NCBI GenBank assembly: GCA_028641055.1
Contig: CM054062.1
Span: forward strand, 270,461,765 to 270,525,764
Direction: 5' to 3'
DNA: 64,000 nt
From: Alopecurus myosuroides
Taxonomy: Eukaryota; Streptophyta; Magnoliopsida; Poales; Poaceae
Shown here: one piece after another, positions 45,786 through 59,090 of the stretch
Numbering within the stretch: position 1 is the first letter of the stretch
Layout: each line of letters starts with the position of its first letter
Translations under genes and position numbers: made by a program
Notes under the pieces: generated by a model
Databases searched by the model: none
What the model was told of the DNA's origin: nothing
The model's input: the letters and a program-made list of their open reading frames with translations, nothing else

Positions 45786-48273
45786 TGTAACATCCCAGTG
45801 TTTGGGAAGTTATAAGGATCTAAATTTAATATGTGCATTTGCAAAGCATGCATCTAAAAGTACGGGAAATTTTGGCGCGAAAGTTTAAACGAATCAAAGT
45901 GACCAAAGTTTCACTTGACATGATGAAATAGGTTTAGATCATCTGGTCAGGAGTACATTTGGAGTGATATTTATAACATTGTATTTCTACAAACCAAATC
46001 ATTTGATAAGACAAAACATAATTGGCTATGATCAAACACAAATTCTCAACAACCTTAACCACAAGTCTATAAGTGACTTTGGATAAATCACTAGGTTTCT
46101 AGAACTCAAACATGGGTGAGTATCCAGAGCACATAAATCATGACCATACTTTCACAAATGAGTAATGCATAATTGAACCATCTCATCAACAGAGATGTGA
46201 TCTTATATAAAACAACAACTTCCTAAGTTATCAATTCATTTCCATAATATCTCTATAAACCATCTCATAATTATCAGGTGAACCATCACAAGTAAATAAC
46301 AAGGTTTCAATAGAACACAAGTGACACAAACAAGTGTTAACTCAAAACCCACAAGTGGGAAATGACATAAGATTTGTATTAACATATTTATCGAATATGT
46401 ACAAATCTCATCCACCCTAAAAGAAGTATCTAAAAGAAGAATTAAATCTTATTAAGCTACTGTTAAACCTTGATCATTAGCTATGATCTTTCCAAACCTA
46501 TATGTCTGCATCATAGATACAAATGAAGAATATAAAATAACAACATGACACCCTGAGAAAACAACTAACAACTATGACATAAGTCATTAAACCCCAACAA
46601 TCTTCTCATGCTCATTGTCTTGTTCATCTTATACAAGTGAGCATATGAAATATCAACACACCAAAGAACCATTGGATCATCTTACTATTAAGCCATCATT
46701 CCATAATAATTTCACATTTCTATACACATCAAAATTCCACAACTAAGGTATCTCTGGATACAACTAAGGAATGACAACAAGTTATAACCTTTGTTAGAGG
46801 AAGTAAATTGGAGACTAAGTAAAACCAATCATGTATGAAACAAGTATCTATCTTTTGGGAAATAAAATAAGAAGTATATGAAAGGATAATAAAAGCATGA
46901 ACTAACTCTTAATCTAGATCTTGTTATGTTGCTAGACCATAGTATTTTGTTTCCCAATCTTCTCTAAGTCATTTTACAAGAGAAGCACCCACAAGAGAAG
47001 AGGAACTACCACAGGAAGATCTTCAAGAAGATTATTTAGAGTGTTCTAGAAGTGTTATTTCAATCTATTATAAGAGTATTGGAAACTCTGGTATCTTTAT
47101 CTGATCTTATTAACCTCTTGAAATAGTATGATATTCCAATGTTAGAGTTATATAGAAGTAGTTTGATAACAAGGCTTGCAACCTTGTTAACAGATCACTT
47201 TTGTATACTCAAACACTTGAGTGTCTTACACAAATAACAAAAGATCATATAACCTAGTACATCTCATCCAATTGTATATGATTAGTAATTTGGAGGCAAG
47301 TCTGGCCCACTTGTTAACAAATTCTTCTTATATGCATATGGTAACTTGATGTCATAAAACAAACATACATACTTTTATAATCATCTAAGTAAAATACTTG
47401 CTTGGAGTAATTGGATGTTTTCACCACAATGGTGAGACAGTTGAGGTTGGAAACCAAGAGAGGAATCTACCTGCAATGGACAAAGGTGATAACAGAAGAC
47501 TAGTGGCAATTAGAGAGAAGAACATCAAGCAACAGAAGACCACAAGAAGCAACACTGCTTCAGTAAGGGATCATAAGAAATTATCCAGTGCATCGTTAAG
47601 TATTATTAGAGAACTTATAACCTCTATGCCTTCTCAAGCTCAACAGAGATGAGGAACAAATAGTAAATCTCTTAAATGTAAACAAGTATCCAGTAAGAAA
47701 TAACAACAAGGTTTTGCATCCACATGTGTTGATATGTGGTGGTAGATGAAAACAAGCTTAATACCTTGTTTTCCAAATCCTTTTCATAGATAAGACTAAC
47801 AGATGATAACAAAAATTCATCTACACATAAACATACAAATGATCACTTATTTCTAAAACAAGCATGGCATAATATCCATATTGGAGCCTATGTGGAAAAC
47901 AAGAAAATAAGATCCAAAAATCATACATGTTTTCCACTTGATCAAGTACTAAAAAACAACAACCTTTCATACACACACCTAAGTAAAATGTCAACCAAAC
48001 TTACTAAGAGATTCAATCAGGAGAATAACAAGGTTACATAAAAGAAAAACAAGTTCCGTCACTCATTAAAAATCATTTGGTGTGACATAGAATAAAATTC
48101 CATAATAAATGATTTTCATAGCAGTGTATAAAAAAAATACCTAGTAGTGATACCAAATTACTGTCTATAAGGAATTGTATTCAATATGATCCCCTTATAA
48201 CACATCACTTAGGGACCATACATGTGTTGTGTGAATATAATATTCATGCCTAAAATAATTTTTAGCTATTTAA
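45786..48273 (+). repeat. Element D 3' LTR, first part
   Basis: Collinear with 38001-40482 of the 5' LTR and starting TGTAACATCCCAGTG. It stops at an A where the Helitron begins. No gene is seen; short open frames are not supported. Confidence 0.9.
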
Positions 48274-48689
48274 TCTTTACCTAATAATAAAAGCGTTAAG
48301 GCTTCCTTGGTTTGGTTTGGTACGTCACTATAATTGCCCTCGGAATTAATACAAATTACTTACTCTGCCATGGGTAATTTGTACCGGTTGGGTTTCTATG
48401 TACCTCGTTTTTATCTTGGAGTTGTACACGCCGCCTCAGCGATGCTTCCATATCAGTCCGTGTCCCTATTGGTTCTGTACCGAGTCCTATGAGGTGTACC
48501 TTACGATGTTTTCCTTTGTATTGTCATTCATAAGATTGCTCCGTCATACTCCAACAAAGCAACACCCACTCGAATACCACGGACCGGGTCAGGCATAAAC
48601 ATGCAGGCAATACGATGACATAGATTCGATGTGATCTTTGTTTCATCTCCACGATATGAGAGAGAAAGATACATATCAGTATCACGCAG

Positions 48690-49410
48690 CGTGAACTTTG
48701 CCAGGAGCAAATTCCGTTCCCAAGGAACAACCGAACAAGAACCTCCCTCAGAGGTTATCTATCGTCGCACGTCGTTGCGGACTTGATCGTTGGCCTCGAT
48801 GGTGGCCGCTACCTCCACCACGCCGGACCAAGATCCCAGGCGGCAAACCATTGCCGGATGCACGGGGCGAGGAACTCCGACAACGAACGAGTCCACGACA
48901 CAATCGTGGCATGACTATAACTATGAAAACGAATCGACGCGCAACGGCGCGGTTTCCCGTTCATCCATGCTCCCGGTCTCCATGATTTTAGGTTTCCTAC
49001 GGAGCTGCCGCCGTCCCGCCAAGCATGCATCCGCCCGTTGTCGTACCGGTTCGCACTAGCCACACTGAAGACCATGTTTTTCTCTGAAGGACGTCGCTAT
49101 GTCCTACACGGTCGCCATCACGAGACCGCCATTGTTCTACCCTTCGAGACGCTTGCTCTCCTACAAAGCCTCCTCCGCCGCCGGCTCGCCGGTCCGGCCG
49201 TTCGGTTGCTGCGCGCTCAGATCCACCAGGAGCCCTCTCCGACGCCCTAGAAGGGCGGCTCCTCACCCGCTGAATCGGTTCTCAATAGGCGGCGGCCTGC
49301 GCCGCTCACCTCGGCGCGCCGGGAGTCCACACCAGACTGTTGCGGGATTCCGTCGGCGCCGCTCCAGGAGGTCCGTTGATCAGCATGCCTCTCTGATGAA
49401 CCTGTGATGT
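48690..49410 (+). other. GC-rich, possibly captured, segment in the Helitron
   Basis: Marked rise in GC content within an otherwise AT-rich element, with overlapping short open frames on both strands, none clearly preferred. A short leader-like stretch precedes it. It resembles 5' exons of a host gene, as Helitrons often carry, but I recognise no domain. 48274-48690 and 49410-49674 show nothing further. Confidence 0.35.
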
Positions 49411-49674
49411 GATGAACGGTGTATGCTTTCTGCGTTCGGAATCCCGTCTCTCGTAGATAAGACACTATGTATGGGATGGACAATTCGCTTCAGCATGTGC
49501 TTGGCTGCTTACTGTAATTAATTTTGCTCTTTTGTAGAGTGCAGGTATGCACCAAAAACGTGATGGCCCCAATCCACACGGCAAGGAATAGGTGAAATTT
49601 TAGTGACAGGTACGATTCTCTCTTGTTCTTGGAGTATGTTTCTATTATGGCATTTCTTTCAATCAGTCTGAATG

Positions 49675-49679
49675 GCATT
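49675..49679. repeat. Target site duplication GCATT of element E, left copy
   Basis: GCATT directly before 49680 is repeated at 59560-59564 directly after the right LTR. It confirms the ends of element E. Confidence 0.9.
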
Positions 49680-51050
49680 TGTAACATCCCAAGTATGAAA
49701 AACAGCCATTAGAATGTTTGCTCTCTGTTATTTTATGTTTTGCATCATGACGTCATGTTCATTGCATTTGTTTTGCTTTGTTTTCCATTTGTTTTCCTCT
49801 GTTTTCCTTTGTTTTCTATTTGAATTTCAAACCAAATTTCAAACCTTTTGTCTCATACTTGTGATGTTACAATTTTCCAAATGAATATTCAAATCAAAAC
49901 AATTATTTGCTTCCATTAAAGTTGTAATTTCAAAACTATTGATTTGTTTCTAATCAATATTTCATCTAATACCAAACCATTTTCAAATTCAATTAATTTC
50001 CAAAACAGCAACCATTTTGAACTTTATGGAAATTACAAAACAAATCTATCATCTTGTTTCAAATAAACTTGAATTTAAAACTTCTAAGTTGCTTAATTCA
50101 AATTATTCAATTAATATTAATTTCACTCAAAAATTCAAACAAATTTCAAACAACAACATAATTTAAATATTTTGGAAAACTAAACTTTGCAAATTGGTAC
50201 TGTTACAAATTTAATCAAATACAAAATTTTCCTAATTTTTCTAATAACTAAAACCCCTTCCTTTTCTCCCTTTCTCAAATCTGCAAAAAAAAAAAAAAAA
50301 ATAGAACAAAAAAATAAAAAACAACCAAAGGGAGAGAGGGGCAGGCCAGCCAGGCCCAGCCCACCATCTCTCCCCTGGCCCGATACCCCCCACCTCATCT
50401 TCTTCCTCGTACGGCTCGAATCTGAAGGTGCCCACGTAGCAGCAGCAGAGCAGCAACGGCCATCAACGCCTCCTTCCCCTCCTTAAAACCCTAGCCGAGC
50501 CCCTTCCCCTCTGCCCTACCCTCTCCCTCCTCTCTCCCTCTCCCCCGCCTCCATTTTCTTTCCTCCCACCTCCTTCTTCCACCTCCCCCTCTGCCCTCTG
50601 TTCTCTGAACTGAACCCGATCACCACCACCTCCTCACACCGGCGATCACCACCGCCTCGTTGCCCCACCGGCCAAGGTAGGCGCGGGAATGGATTCCCCG
50701 CGACTCCCTCTTCCTCTCCGACCCCTCCTCGGTGGCTGGGAGCCACCGAGTCGCCGCCGCCGTCCATGTTTCGCCGCCGGCCACCGTCCCCTTCTCCTAT
50801 TCCCCCTCGGTGATCTCCCTCTCCCCCATCGTCTCTCCCCCCTCGTCTCTCCTCCCTCTCCTCCATCCCCTCCACACCCGCGAGCGCGCATCCCTGCCCT
50901 CCTCTCCGGCGAGCACACCGCAGCGGCAGCGATCGACCTCGTCGATCTGTCCGCGCCCAGGTTCAGGTAACTGAACCTGCAGAAAGTTCAGTTAGCCGCT
51001 ATCTGAACGATATCCCCCCTATGCACCTTACCTGTCAACGAACAGAGCAG

Positions 51051-51119
51051 CAGCCCAATTGGCAGCAGCCCGCGCGCACGAACAGGAGGTGGTGGGTTCG
51101 AATCCCACCCCCGGGATTA
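51051..51119 (+). other. tRNA-like segment with A and B box in the element E 5' LTR
   Basis: GGTGGGTTCGAATCCCACC at 51091-51109 is a perfect tRNA T-arm (6-bp stem, TTCGAAT loop) and a full pol III B box. About 40 bp upstream, CAGCCCAATTGGCAGC resembles a D-arm/A box. I cannot form an acceptor stem, so it is not a functional tRNA gene. It may be a decayed tRNA or SINE head. Confidence 0.5.
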
Positions 51120-52380
51120 AACCCCTTTTTCCATTTTTATTTTTCCAGGCCCAGAAACTTGACAGAATCACAAACAAGTCCTTGCTAATTTCTTCTTAGG
51201 CCCTGTAAATATTTTCTAAGTCCCTGGATATTGTTTAAAATGGCAGATTAATACCCACACTTTAAAAATGCATAAATAATTCATTTTAACTCCAATTTCA
51301 ACATTTTAAATATGTTTTCCACTCCAAATTAAATGCTATACCCAAATATAAATTTTGTTTACTGTTTTGAATATTTTAAATTGGTGAAATATTTGAATCC
51401 TTGTTTAATTCATTTAATTTTGCAAAATTCATAACTTGGGCATAAAAATTCCAAATTCAACAAACTAAATATGTTTTCCATTCAATTTTTCATGTAATTT
51501 GCAAATATCAACTTTTTTGCTGTTTTGAATAATTTAAATTGCTGAAAACAACTGTTTCTTAATTAATGCATTTAAAATTGTCAAATTAATAACTTGCTCA
51601 TTTTAAATCCATTTTCAACAAATAAAATATGTTTTCCATGCTAAATTAAACCACCTTTCCAAATATAAACTTTGTTTCATGTTTTGAATAATTAAAATTG
51701 GTTAAATAATTTATACCTTGTTTAAATCATTTAATATTGCTAAATTCATAACTTGGTCAAATTAATTTCTTTTTGAACATATAAAATATGTTTTCAAACC
51801 ATAGAAGTATAAACTTTTCAAATATGAATTTGGTTTAATGTTTTGAACAAATAAAAATTCAAATAAATTCATACTTGAAATAAATTCATTTAAATCTTGT
51901 TTAAACTTGTTTAATTCATAAGTAATTTATTCCAATTCCTTTTCCAATAAGTGAAACATGTATTCCACCTAAAATTTTGTGTTCTTTCCAAATATGAATT
52001 TTGTTATCTATTTTGAACAATTAAAATTGGTGAAAACAACAAATGCTTGTGTAACACCTTTAAGAAACCAAAATTCCCAAAACTTAATAAATAAATTCCA
52101 AACTTGGTAAACTTCATTCCAAATTGTTTCTATTGTTGTTTCCTTTTTGTTTTCCTCATCCATGCATCATGCTAATTCACTTTCATATGTTGTTTAGTTG
52201 TAGAACAATTATTCTAACCTTAATTCATGGACCATTCCATATGCAATCCAATTGCATATGGGTCCATTTAATTGATGCATCCATCAATTAAATGGTCATG
52301 CATCATGCCATGTTTGTGCATTATGCCATGTTATTGATTGTTTGTCTCTATGCGTTGTTTGTTTGCTTCTTCTCGAATAG

Positions 52381-53721
52381 ACGACGACGTTGAGACAGAC
52401 GAGACTTACGACACCCCTTCTGAGGATCTAGCTCAGTACCAGGCCTGTGAGTTTGCAGGCAAGTATTCACTCACATGAACCATTGTGTTCCTTTCAACAT
52501 TGGAGACCGATACTTTCCGTTGTCTATTCTGCTAGCCCTATGAGTCGTTGCTTCTGTTCGATCCTATCACATGTTATCCTTTAACCCTGATATAGCCTCA
52601 CCTCCACACCTATAACCCCTTTGCTTGTTGCCCGTGTCTTACTAGCATGCTTAGGGTGTTACTTTCTGTTACTATATTACTTATGTTCTGGGACCCGATG
52701 TTTAAACAATCAATCATGCTAATGTTATGGTTAATAATAACTTGATGATAAGGCACCGGCAGGAGGCCCGGCGTGGTTTTGATGCCTGCTAGTGTCGACC
52801 CTAATTAGGAAAAGGGTCTTGTCTACTGATCCATGATGAGCGCACTAACCGCATGTGGGAAGCGTGTATGGGTGCCCCCCTCAATTTGATTCGATTCGCA
52901 TCTCGTCCAAATCGCCACACTTAGTTCGGCTTTCCATTTGATGCATGCATGTGCAGGTGCGAACCCTTGGCGCCAGGGTGGAACTTTTGTAGTCGGCATT
53001 TAGGGCGGCGTGGTCTTAGAGTGCTATGAGGGTCCCCTTTTCTTCGTGGGGCTCGATTAGCCGCGCACGCACAGCATGTGGTTCTTTGGGCTTGATGCGA
53101 AGAAGAGTTGAGTTGTGTTGAGTGCCCCGCTTGGTGGAAAGGCCTTTCCATCTGGCGGGTTATTCTTACGTGTACGGCCAAATTGGTGCACCCCTGCAGG
53201 GTAAATCTTCTCGAGAAGCCGTGTTTTCCGCGGTTATGGATGACTTGGTGAAAGTACTGGCTAACAAGTACTCAGAACAACTTACACCTAACTAATGATA
53301 ACTTGACTAGTAATAGTCTTATTGACACAATAACTTGAACCATCATTAATTCAACTGTGTGAGTTATCCTCGGATTGCTTCTTTGGATAAGGGGCGAGAT
53401 CCAGGATGGGTTTGTTTGGTGGTTAGTTATAGTTGGTTACGATACGCTATCTTATCCCCTTTCTGTTAGCCGGAAGTTGTAGCATGTTTCTGTAGTTGGT
53501 TAGCGCAGCCCGCTGCCGCATCTTTTGTATCACCCTTTCTTCCGTTGAACCCAAAGCATCTGTGCTTGATGTTGTTGGGGTACACTTTGGTGAATTGTGA
53601 GTCTTGCTTGCCAATACGTTTATGTACTAACCCCTTTGGGGCTGTGGTTTCCGCAGACTACGTTTCCGAGGATCCCCATGGTGGCTACTACGTGGAGTAT
53701 GACGAGGCTGCTGACGAGTAG
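52381..53721 (+). CDS. Putative terminal exons of a spliced unit in the element E 5' LTR
   Basis: Exon 52381-52458 (after CGAATAG, donor AG|GCAAGT, GC-AG type) and exon 53657-53721 (after TTCCGCAG, ending TAG). In the phase-consistent frame they encode an acidic peptide with YDTPSEDLAQYQ and GGYYVEYDEAADE. A donor (TTCAG|GTAACT) at 50966 ends a GC-rich open stretch whose phase fits, but I find no ATG in that frame. The first ATG of the island (50689) is in another frame. Both LTRs keep the exons open with identical lengths. It may be a captured gene tail or an LTR-encoded peptide. Confidence 0.35.
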
Positions 53722-54186
53722 ATAGCGGACCCGGGCAGGATCCGAGACTTCGTGGATGGGCTCCGTCTTTTCGTTTCCGGCGGCCTATTTGGATCTTGTC
53801 TGTACTCAGACACTTTGGATGCTTCCGCTGTGATGTAATGATGAATTGTTGGGACATGCGTCCTCTGGATGATTGTATTTGCTATCTCTGCTCTAACGAG
53901 AGCTATTTGCAACTTATCTCAATCTTTTGTGTCTTAGAGATATGTTGTGATATCAATTGTTCAAATGTCGTTGACGTACCATGTGTGTATGTTATGGAGT
54001 ACGTCAATGGAAGTATCTGGATTTCTATGGGATGGTTTGCTCAGACGGTGAATAGTAGAGAATGGTTGTCACATGTTTACGTGTTGGCCTACTCATATTG
54101 AGATGCGGGTGCCGGTACGCCCCGTAAGCCATTTATCTACTGTTTAACGGACTGTGAGCATCCCCTAGAAGTCCGGGTGCGACAAA

Positions 54187-54198
54187 TGGTATCAGAGC
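54187..54198 (+). promoter_or_regulatory. Element E primer binding site
   Basis: TGGTATCAGAGC two bases after the 5' LTR, complementary to initiator methionine tRNA. Confidence 0.9.
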
Positions 54199-54990
54199 CT
54201 GTCTGCCTGTAGAATCCCTTTTACTGGTCGCAGTTGAGTCTAGAAACTATTTTGTAGCTATATAGGAAAAATGAAACGCGAGAGTAGGAATTCTGTTCTT
54301 TTTCTTCTTTCCCCACCCACCCTCCCTTTTCTGGTAAGGAAGTGCAACGTTGTTTTCCCTTCTCATCTAAACTTTCAAGTTAGGATTTCACGTATCCTGG
54401 TTTCTCTAGGATGGTTATATCTACTAGACCATAGGAATGGAGGTGGTTGTGACATGATTTATCATGTTGCCTACTCATGATTGAGAACGGAGGCGTGTAA
54501 GCCCCGGAAGCAGATCCTCTATTCCTTAAGCAGTAGATATTGATCCTTTAGAAGCCCGGATGGGTTTTCCGTAGTACCTCAGGAGTGTTTTGATCTCGTG
54601 TTTTCCCGATGTTGCTTCGTTATCCTGTTCTTCTCAACATCCTTTTTGTCCGTTGAAATCTTGTTGTTGCTTCCCACTTCAGTTCTTCTACCGGCGTCTA
54701 ATCAATAACTCTGTTCCACCCTTCTGGCCAGATAGTCTATTCTTCAAAGGAATCAAATTCTGTTCAACTATACACCCTCGATGCAAAACCTCTACATTTA
54801 CTAGAAAATGTTCCGGTGGTTTGCGAATTCCCTGACGTCTTTCCAGAAGAGTTGCCAGGAATGCCTATCGTCTTGAACTTCCAGAAAAACTATCCAAGGT
54901 GCACGATGTGTTTCACGTGTCACAGCTCAAGAGGATCTTCGCAAGAAGTATCCGGACCTTTTCTCTTCTCAGTAGGAATCTCGGGGCGCG
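54199..54990 (+). pseudogene. Element E internal remnant: fused fragments of pol
   Basis: At about 54792-54865 the frame VVCEFPDVFPEELPGMP is the typical entry to chromovirus reverse transcriptase. Within 25 bases the sequence switches to a different frame, LSKVHDVFHVSQLKR (about 54880-54930), which is the C-terminal end of integrase before the chromodomain. Everything between (most of RT, RNase H and the integrase core) is deleted. 54199-54790 has no recognisable gag. The element cannot encode its own enzymes. Confidence 0.75.
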
Positions 54991-54997
54991 ATTCCTT

Positions 54998-55011
54998 CAA
55001 GGGGGGCGTTT
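54998..55011 (+). promoter_or_regulatory. Element E polypurine tract
   Basis: CAAGGGGGGCGTTT directly precedes the 3' LTR (TGTAACATCCC). Confidence 0.8.
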
Positions 55012-56392
55012 TGTAACATCCCAAGTATGAAAAACAACCATTAGAATGTTTGCTCTCTGTTATTTTATGTTTTGCATCATGACATCATGTTCATTGCATT
55101 TGTTTTGCTTTGTTTTCCATTTGTTTTCCTCTGTTTTCCTTTGTTTTCTATTTGAATTTCAAACCAAATTTCAAACCTTTTGTCTCATACTTGTGATGTT
55201 ACAATTTTCCAAATGAATATTCAAATCAAAACAATTATTTGCTTCCATTAAAGTTGTAATTTCAAAACTATTGATTTGTTTCTAATCAATATTTCATCTA
55301 ATACCAAACCATTTTCAAATTCAATTAATTTCCAAAACAGCAACCATTTTGAACTTTATGGAAATTACAAAACAAATCTATCATCTTGTTTCAAATAAAC
55401 TTGAATTTAAAACTTCTAAGTTGCTTAATTCAAATTATTCAATTAATATTAATTTCACTCAAAAATTCAAACAAATTTCAAACAACAACATAATTTAAAT
55501 ATTTTGGAAAACTAAACTTTGCAAATTGGTACTGTTACAAATTTGATCAAATACAAAGTTTTCCTAATTTTTCTAATAACTAAAACCCCTTCCTTTTCTC
55601 CCTTTCTCAAATCTGCAAAAAAAAAATAGAACAAAAAAAATAAAAAACAACCAAAGGGAGAGAGGGGCAGGCCAGCCAGGCCCAGCCCACCATCTCTCCC
55701 CTGGCCCGATACCCCCCACCTCATCTTCTTCCTCGTACGGCTCGAATCTGAAGGTGCCCACGTAGCAGCAGCAGAGCAGCAACGGCCATCAGCGCCTCCT
55801 TCCCCTCCTTAAAACCCTAGCCGAGCCCCTTCCCCTCTGCCCTACCCTCTCCCTCCTCTCTCCCTCTCCCCCGCCTCCATTTTCTTTCCTCCCACCTCCT
55901 TCTTCCACCTCCCCCTCTGCCCTCTGTTCTCTGAACTGAACCCGATCACCACCACCTCCTCACACCGGCGATCACCACCGCCTCGTTGCCCCACCGGCCA
56001 AGGTAGGCGCGGGAATGGATTCCCCGCGACTCCCTCTTCCTCTCCGACCCCTCCTCGGTGGCTGGGAGCCACCGAGTCGCCGCCGCCGTCCATGTTTCAC
56101 CGCTGGACACCTCTCCACCGCCGGCCACCGTCCCCTTCTCCTATTCCCCCTCGGTGAGCTCCCTCTCCCCCCTCGTCTCTCCCCCCTCGTCTCTCCTCCC
56201 TCTCCTCCATCCCCTCCACACCCGCGAGCGCGCATCCCTGCCCTCCTCTCCGGCGAGCACACCGCAGCGGCAGCGATCGACCTCGTCGATCTGTCCGCGC
56301 CCAGGTTCAGGTAACTGAACCTGCAGAAAGTTCAGTTAGCCGCTATCTGAACGATATCCCCCCTGTGCACCTTACCTGTCAACGAACAGAGC

Positions 56393-56463
56393 AGCAGCCC
56401 AATTGGCAGCAGCCCGCGCGCACGAACAGGAGGTGGTGGGTTCGAATCCCACCCCCGGGATTA
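56393..56463 (+). other. tRNA-like segment in the element E 3' LTR
   Basis: Same T-arm/B box (56435-56453) and D-arm-like sequence as at 51051-51119, unchanged between the two LTRs. Confidence 0.5.
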
Positions 56464-57748
56464 AACCCCTTTTTCCATTTTTATTTTTCCAGGCCCAGAA
56501 ACTTGACAGAATCACAAACAAGTCCTTGCTAATTTCTTCTTAGGCCCTGTAAATATTTTCTAAGTCCCTGGATATTGTTTAAAATGGCAGATTAATACCC
56601 ACACTTTAAAAATGCATAAATAATTCATTTTAACTCCAATTTCAACATTTTAAATATGTTTTCCACTCCAAATTAAATGCTCTACCCAAATATAAATTTT
56701 GTTTACTGTTTTGAATATTTTAAATTGGTGAAATATTTGAATCCTTGTTTAATTCATTTAATTTTGCAAAATTCATAACTTGGGCATAAAAATTCCAAAT
56801 TCAACAAACTAAATATGTTTTCCATTCACTTTTTCATGTACTTTGCAAATATCAACTTTGTTTGCTGTTTTGAATAATTTAAATTGCTGAAAACAACTGT
56901 TTCTTAATTAATGCATTTAAAATTGTCAAATTAATAACTTGCTCATTTTAAATCCATTTTCAACAAATAAAATATGTTTTCCATGCTAAATTAAACCACC
57001 TTTCCAAATATAAACTTTGTTTCATGTTTTGAATAATTAAAATTGGTTAAATAATTTAAACCTTGTTTAAATCATTTAATATTGCTAAATTCATAACTTG
57101 GTCAAATTAATTTCTTTTTGAACATATAAAATATGTTTTCAAACCATAAAAGTATAAACTTTTCAAATATGAATTTGGTTTAATGTTTTGAACAAATAAA
57201 AATTCAAATGAATTCATACTTGAAATAAATTCATTTAAATCTTGTTTAAACTTGTTTAATTCATAAGTAATTTATTCCAATTCCTTTTCCAATAAGTGAA
57301 ACATGTATTCCACCTAAAATTTTGTGTTCTTTCCAAATATGAATTTTGTTATCTATTTTGAACAATTAAAATTGGTGAAAACAACAAATGCTTGTGTAAC
57401 ACCTTTAAGAAACCAAAATTCCCAAAACTTAATAAATAAATTCCAAACTTGGTAAACTTCATTCCAAATTGTTTCTATTGTTGTTTCCTTTTTGTTTTCC
57501 TCATCCATGCATCATGCTAATTCACTTTCATATGTTGTTTAGTTGTAGAACAATTATTCCAACCTTAATTCATGGACCTTTCCATATGCAATCCAATTGC
57601 ATATGGGTCCATTTAATTGTGTTACCATGTCAGCTATCTTATTTGGATGCATCAATTAAATGGTCATGCATCATCCCATGTTTGTGCATTATGCCATGTT
57701 ATTGATTGTTTGTCTCTCTGTGTTGTTTGTTTGCTTCTTCTCGAATAG

Positions 57749-59090
57749 ACGACGACGTTGAGACAGACGAGACTTACGACACCCCTTCTGAGGATCTAGC
57801 TCAGTACCAGGCTGCTGAATTTGCAGGCAAGTATTCACTCACATAAACCATTGTGTTCCTTTCAACATTGGAGACCGATACTTTCCCTTGTCTATTCTGC
57901 TAGTCCTATGAATCGTTGCTTCTGTTCGATCCTATCACATGTTATCCTTTAACCCTGATATAGCCTCACCTCCACACCTATAACCCCTTTGCTTGTTGCC
58001 CGTGTCTTACTAGCATGCTTAGGGTGTTACTTTCTGTTACTATATTACTGATGTTCTGGGACCCGATGTTTAAACAATCAATCATGCTAATGTTATGGTT
58101 AATAATAACTTGATGATAAGGCACCGGCAGGAGGCCCGGCGTGGTTTTGAGGCCTGCTAGTGTCGACTCTAATTAGGAAAAGGGTCTTGTCTACTGATCC
58201 ATGATGAGCGCACTAACCGCATGTGGGAAGCGTGTATGGGCGCTCCCCTCAATTTGATTCAATTCGCATCTCGTCCAAATCGCCACACTTAGTTCGGGCT
58301 TTCCATTTGATGCATGCATGTGCAGGTGCGAACCCTTGGCGCCAGGGTGGAACTTTTGTAGTCGGCATTTAGGGCGGCGTGGTCTTAGAGTGCTATGAGG
58401 GTCCCCTTTTCTTCGTGGGGCTCGATTAGCCGCGCACGCACAGCATGTGGTTCTTTGGGCTTGATGCGAAGAAGATTTGAGTTGTGTTGAGTGCCCCGCT
58501 TGGTGGAAAGGCCTTTCCATCTGGCGGGTTATTCTTACGTGTACGGCCAAATTGGTGCACCCCTGCAGGGTAAATCTTCTCGAGAAGCCGTGTTTTCCGC
58601 GGTTATGGATGACTTGGTGAAAGTACTGGCTAACAAGTACTCAGAACAACTTACACCTAACTAATGATAACTTGACTAGTAATAGTCTTATTGACACAAT
58701 AACTTGAACCATCATTAATTCAACTGTGTGAGTTATCCTCGGATTGCTTCTTTGGATAAGGGGCGAGATCCAGGATGGGTTTGTTTGGTGGTTAGTTATA
58801 GTTGGTTACGATACGCTATCTTATCCCCTTTCTGTTAGCCGGAAGTTGTAGCATGTTTCTGTAGTTGGTTAGCGCAGCCCGCTGCCGCATCTTTTGTATC
58901 ACCCTTTCTTCCGTTGAACCAAAAGCATATGTGCTTGATGTTGTTGGGGTACACTTTGGTGAATTGTGAGTCTTGCTTGCCAGTACGTTTATGTACTGAC
59001 CCCTTTGGGGCTGTGGTTTCTGCAGACTACGTTTCCGAGGATCCCCATGGTGGCTACTACGTGGAGTATGACGAGGCTGCTGACGAGTAG
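57749..59090 (+). CDS. Putative terminal exons of a spliced unit in the element E 3' LTR
   Basis: Exons 57749-57826 and 59026-59090, with the same lengths, phases, GC-AG donor and stop as in the 5' LTR. Coding changes relative to the 5' copy include CysGlu to AlaGlu near the end of the first exon. The upstream donor is at 56310, and the 18-bp insertion in the island keeps the phase. As in the other copy, no in-frame ATG is seen. Confidence 0.35.

Larger units (their letters stand above)
49680..54184 (+). repeat. Element E 5' LTR
   Basis: TGTAACATCCCAAG...GTGCGACA. AT-rich from 49680 to 50250 and from 51130 to 52350, with a GC-rich island at 50330-51000 preceded by CTTAAAACCCTAGCCG. It contains a tRNA-like segment at 51051-51119 and a spliced gene-like unit. 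No gene in the AT-rich parts. Confidence 0.95.

Noticed and set aside
50516..50918. Overlapping open frames on both strands of the GC-rich islands in element E
   Set aside because: Low-complexity Pro/Arg/Gly frames in all phases. Only the splice-consistent frame is noted, with low confidence.
51091..51109. A functional tRNA gene
   Set aside because: The T-arm is perfect, but no acceptor stem or clear anticodon arm can be formed, and it lies within an LTR.
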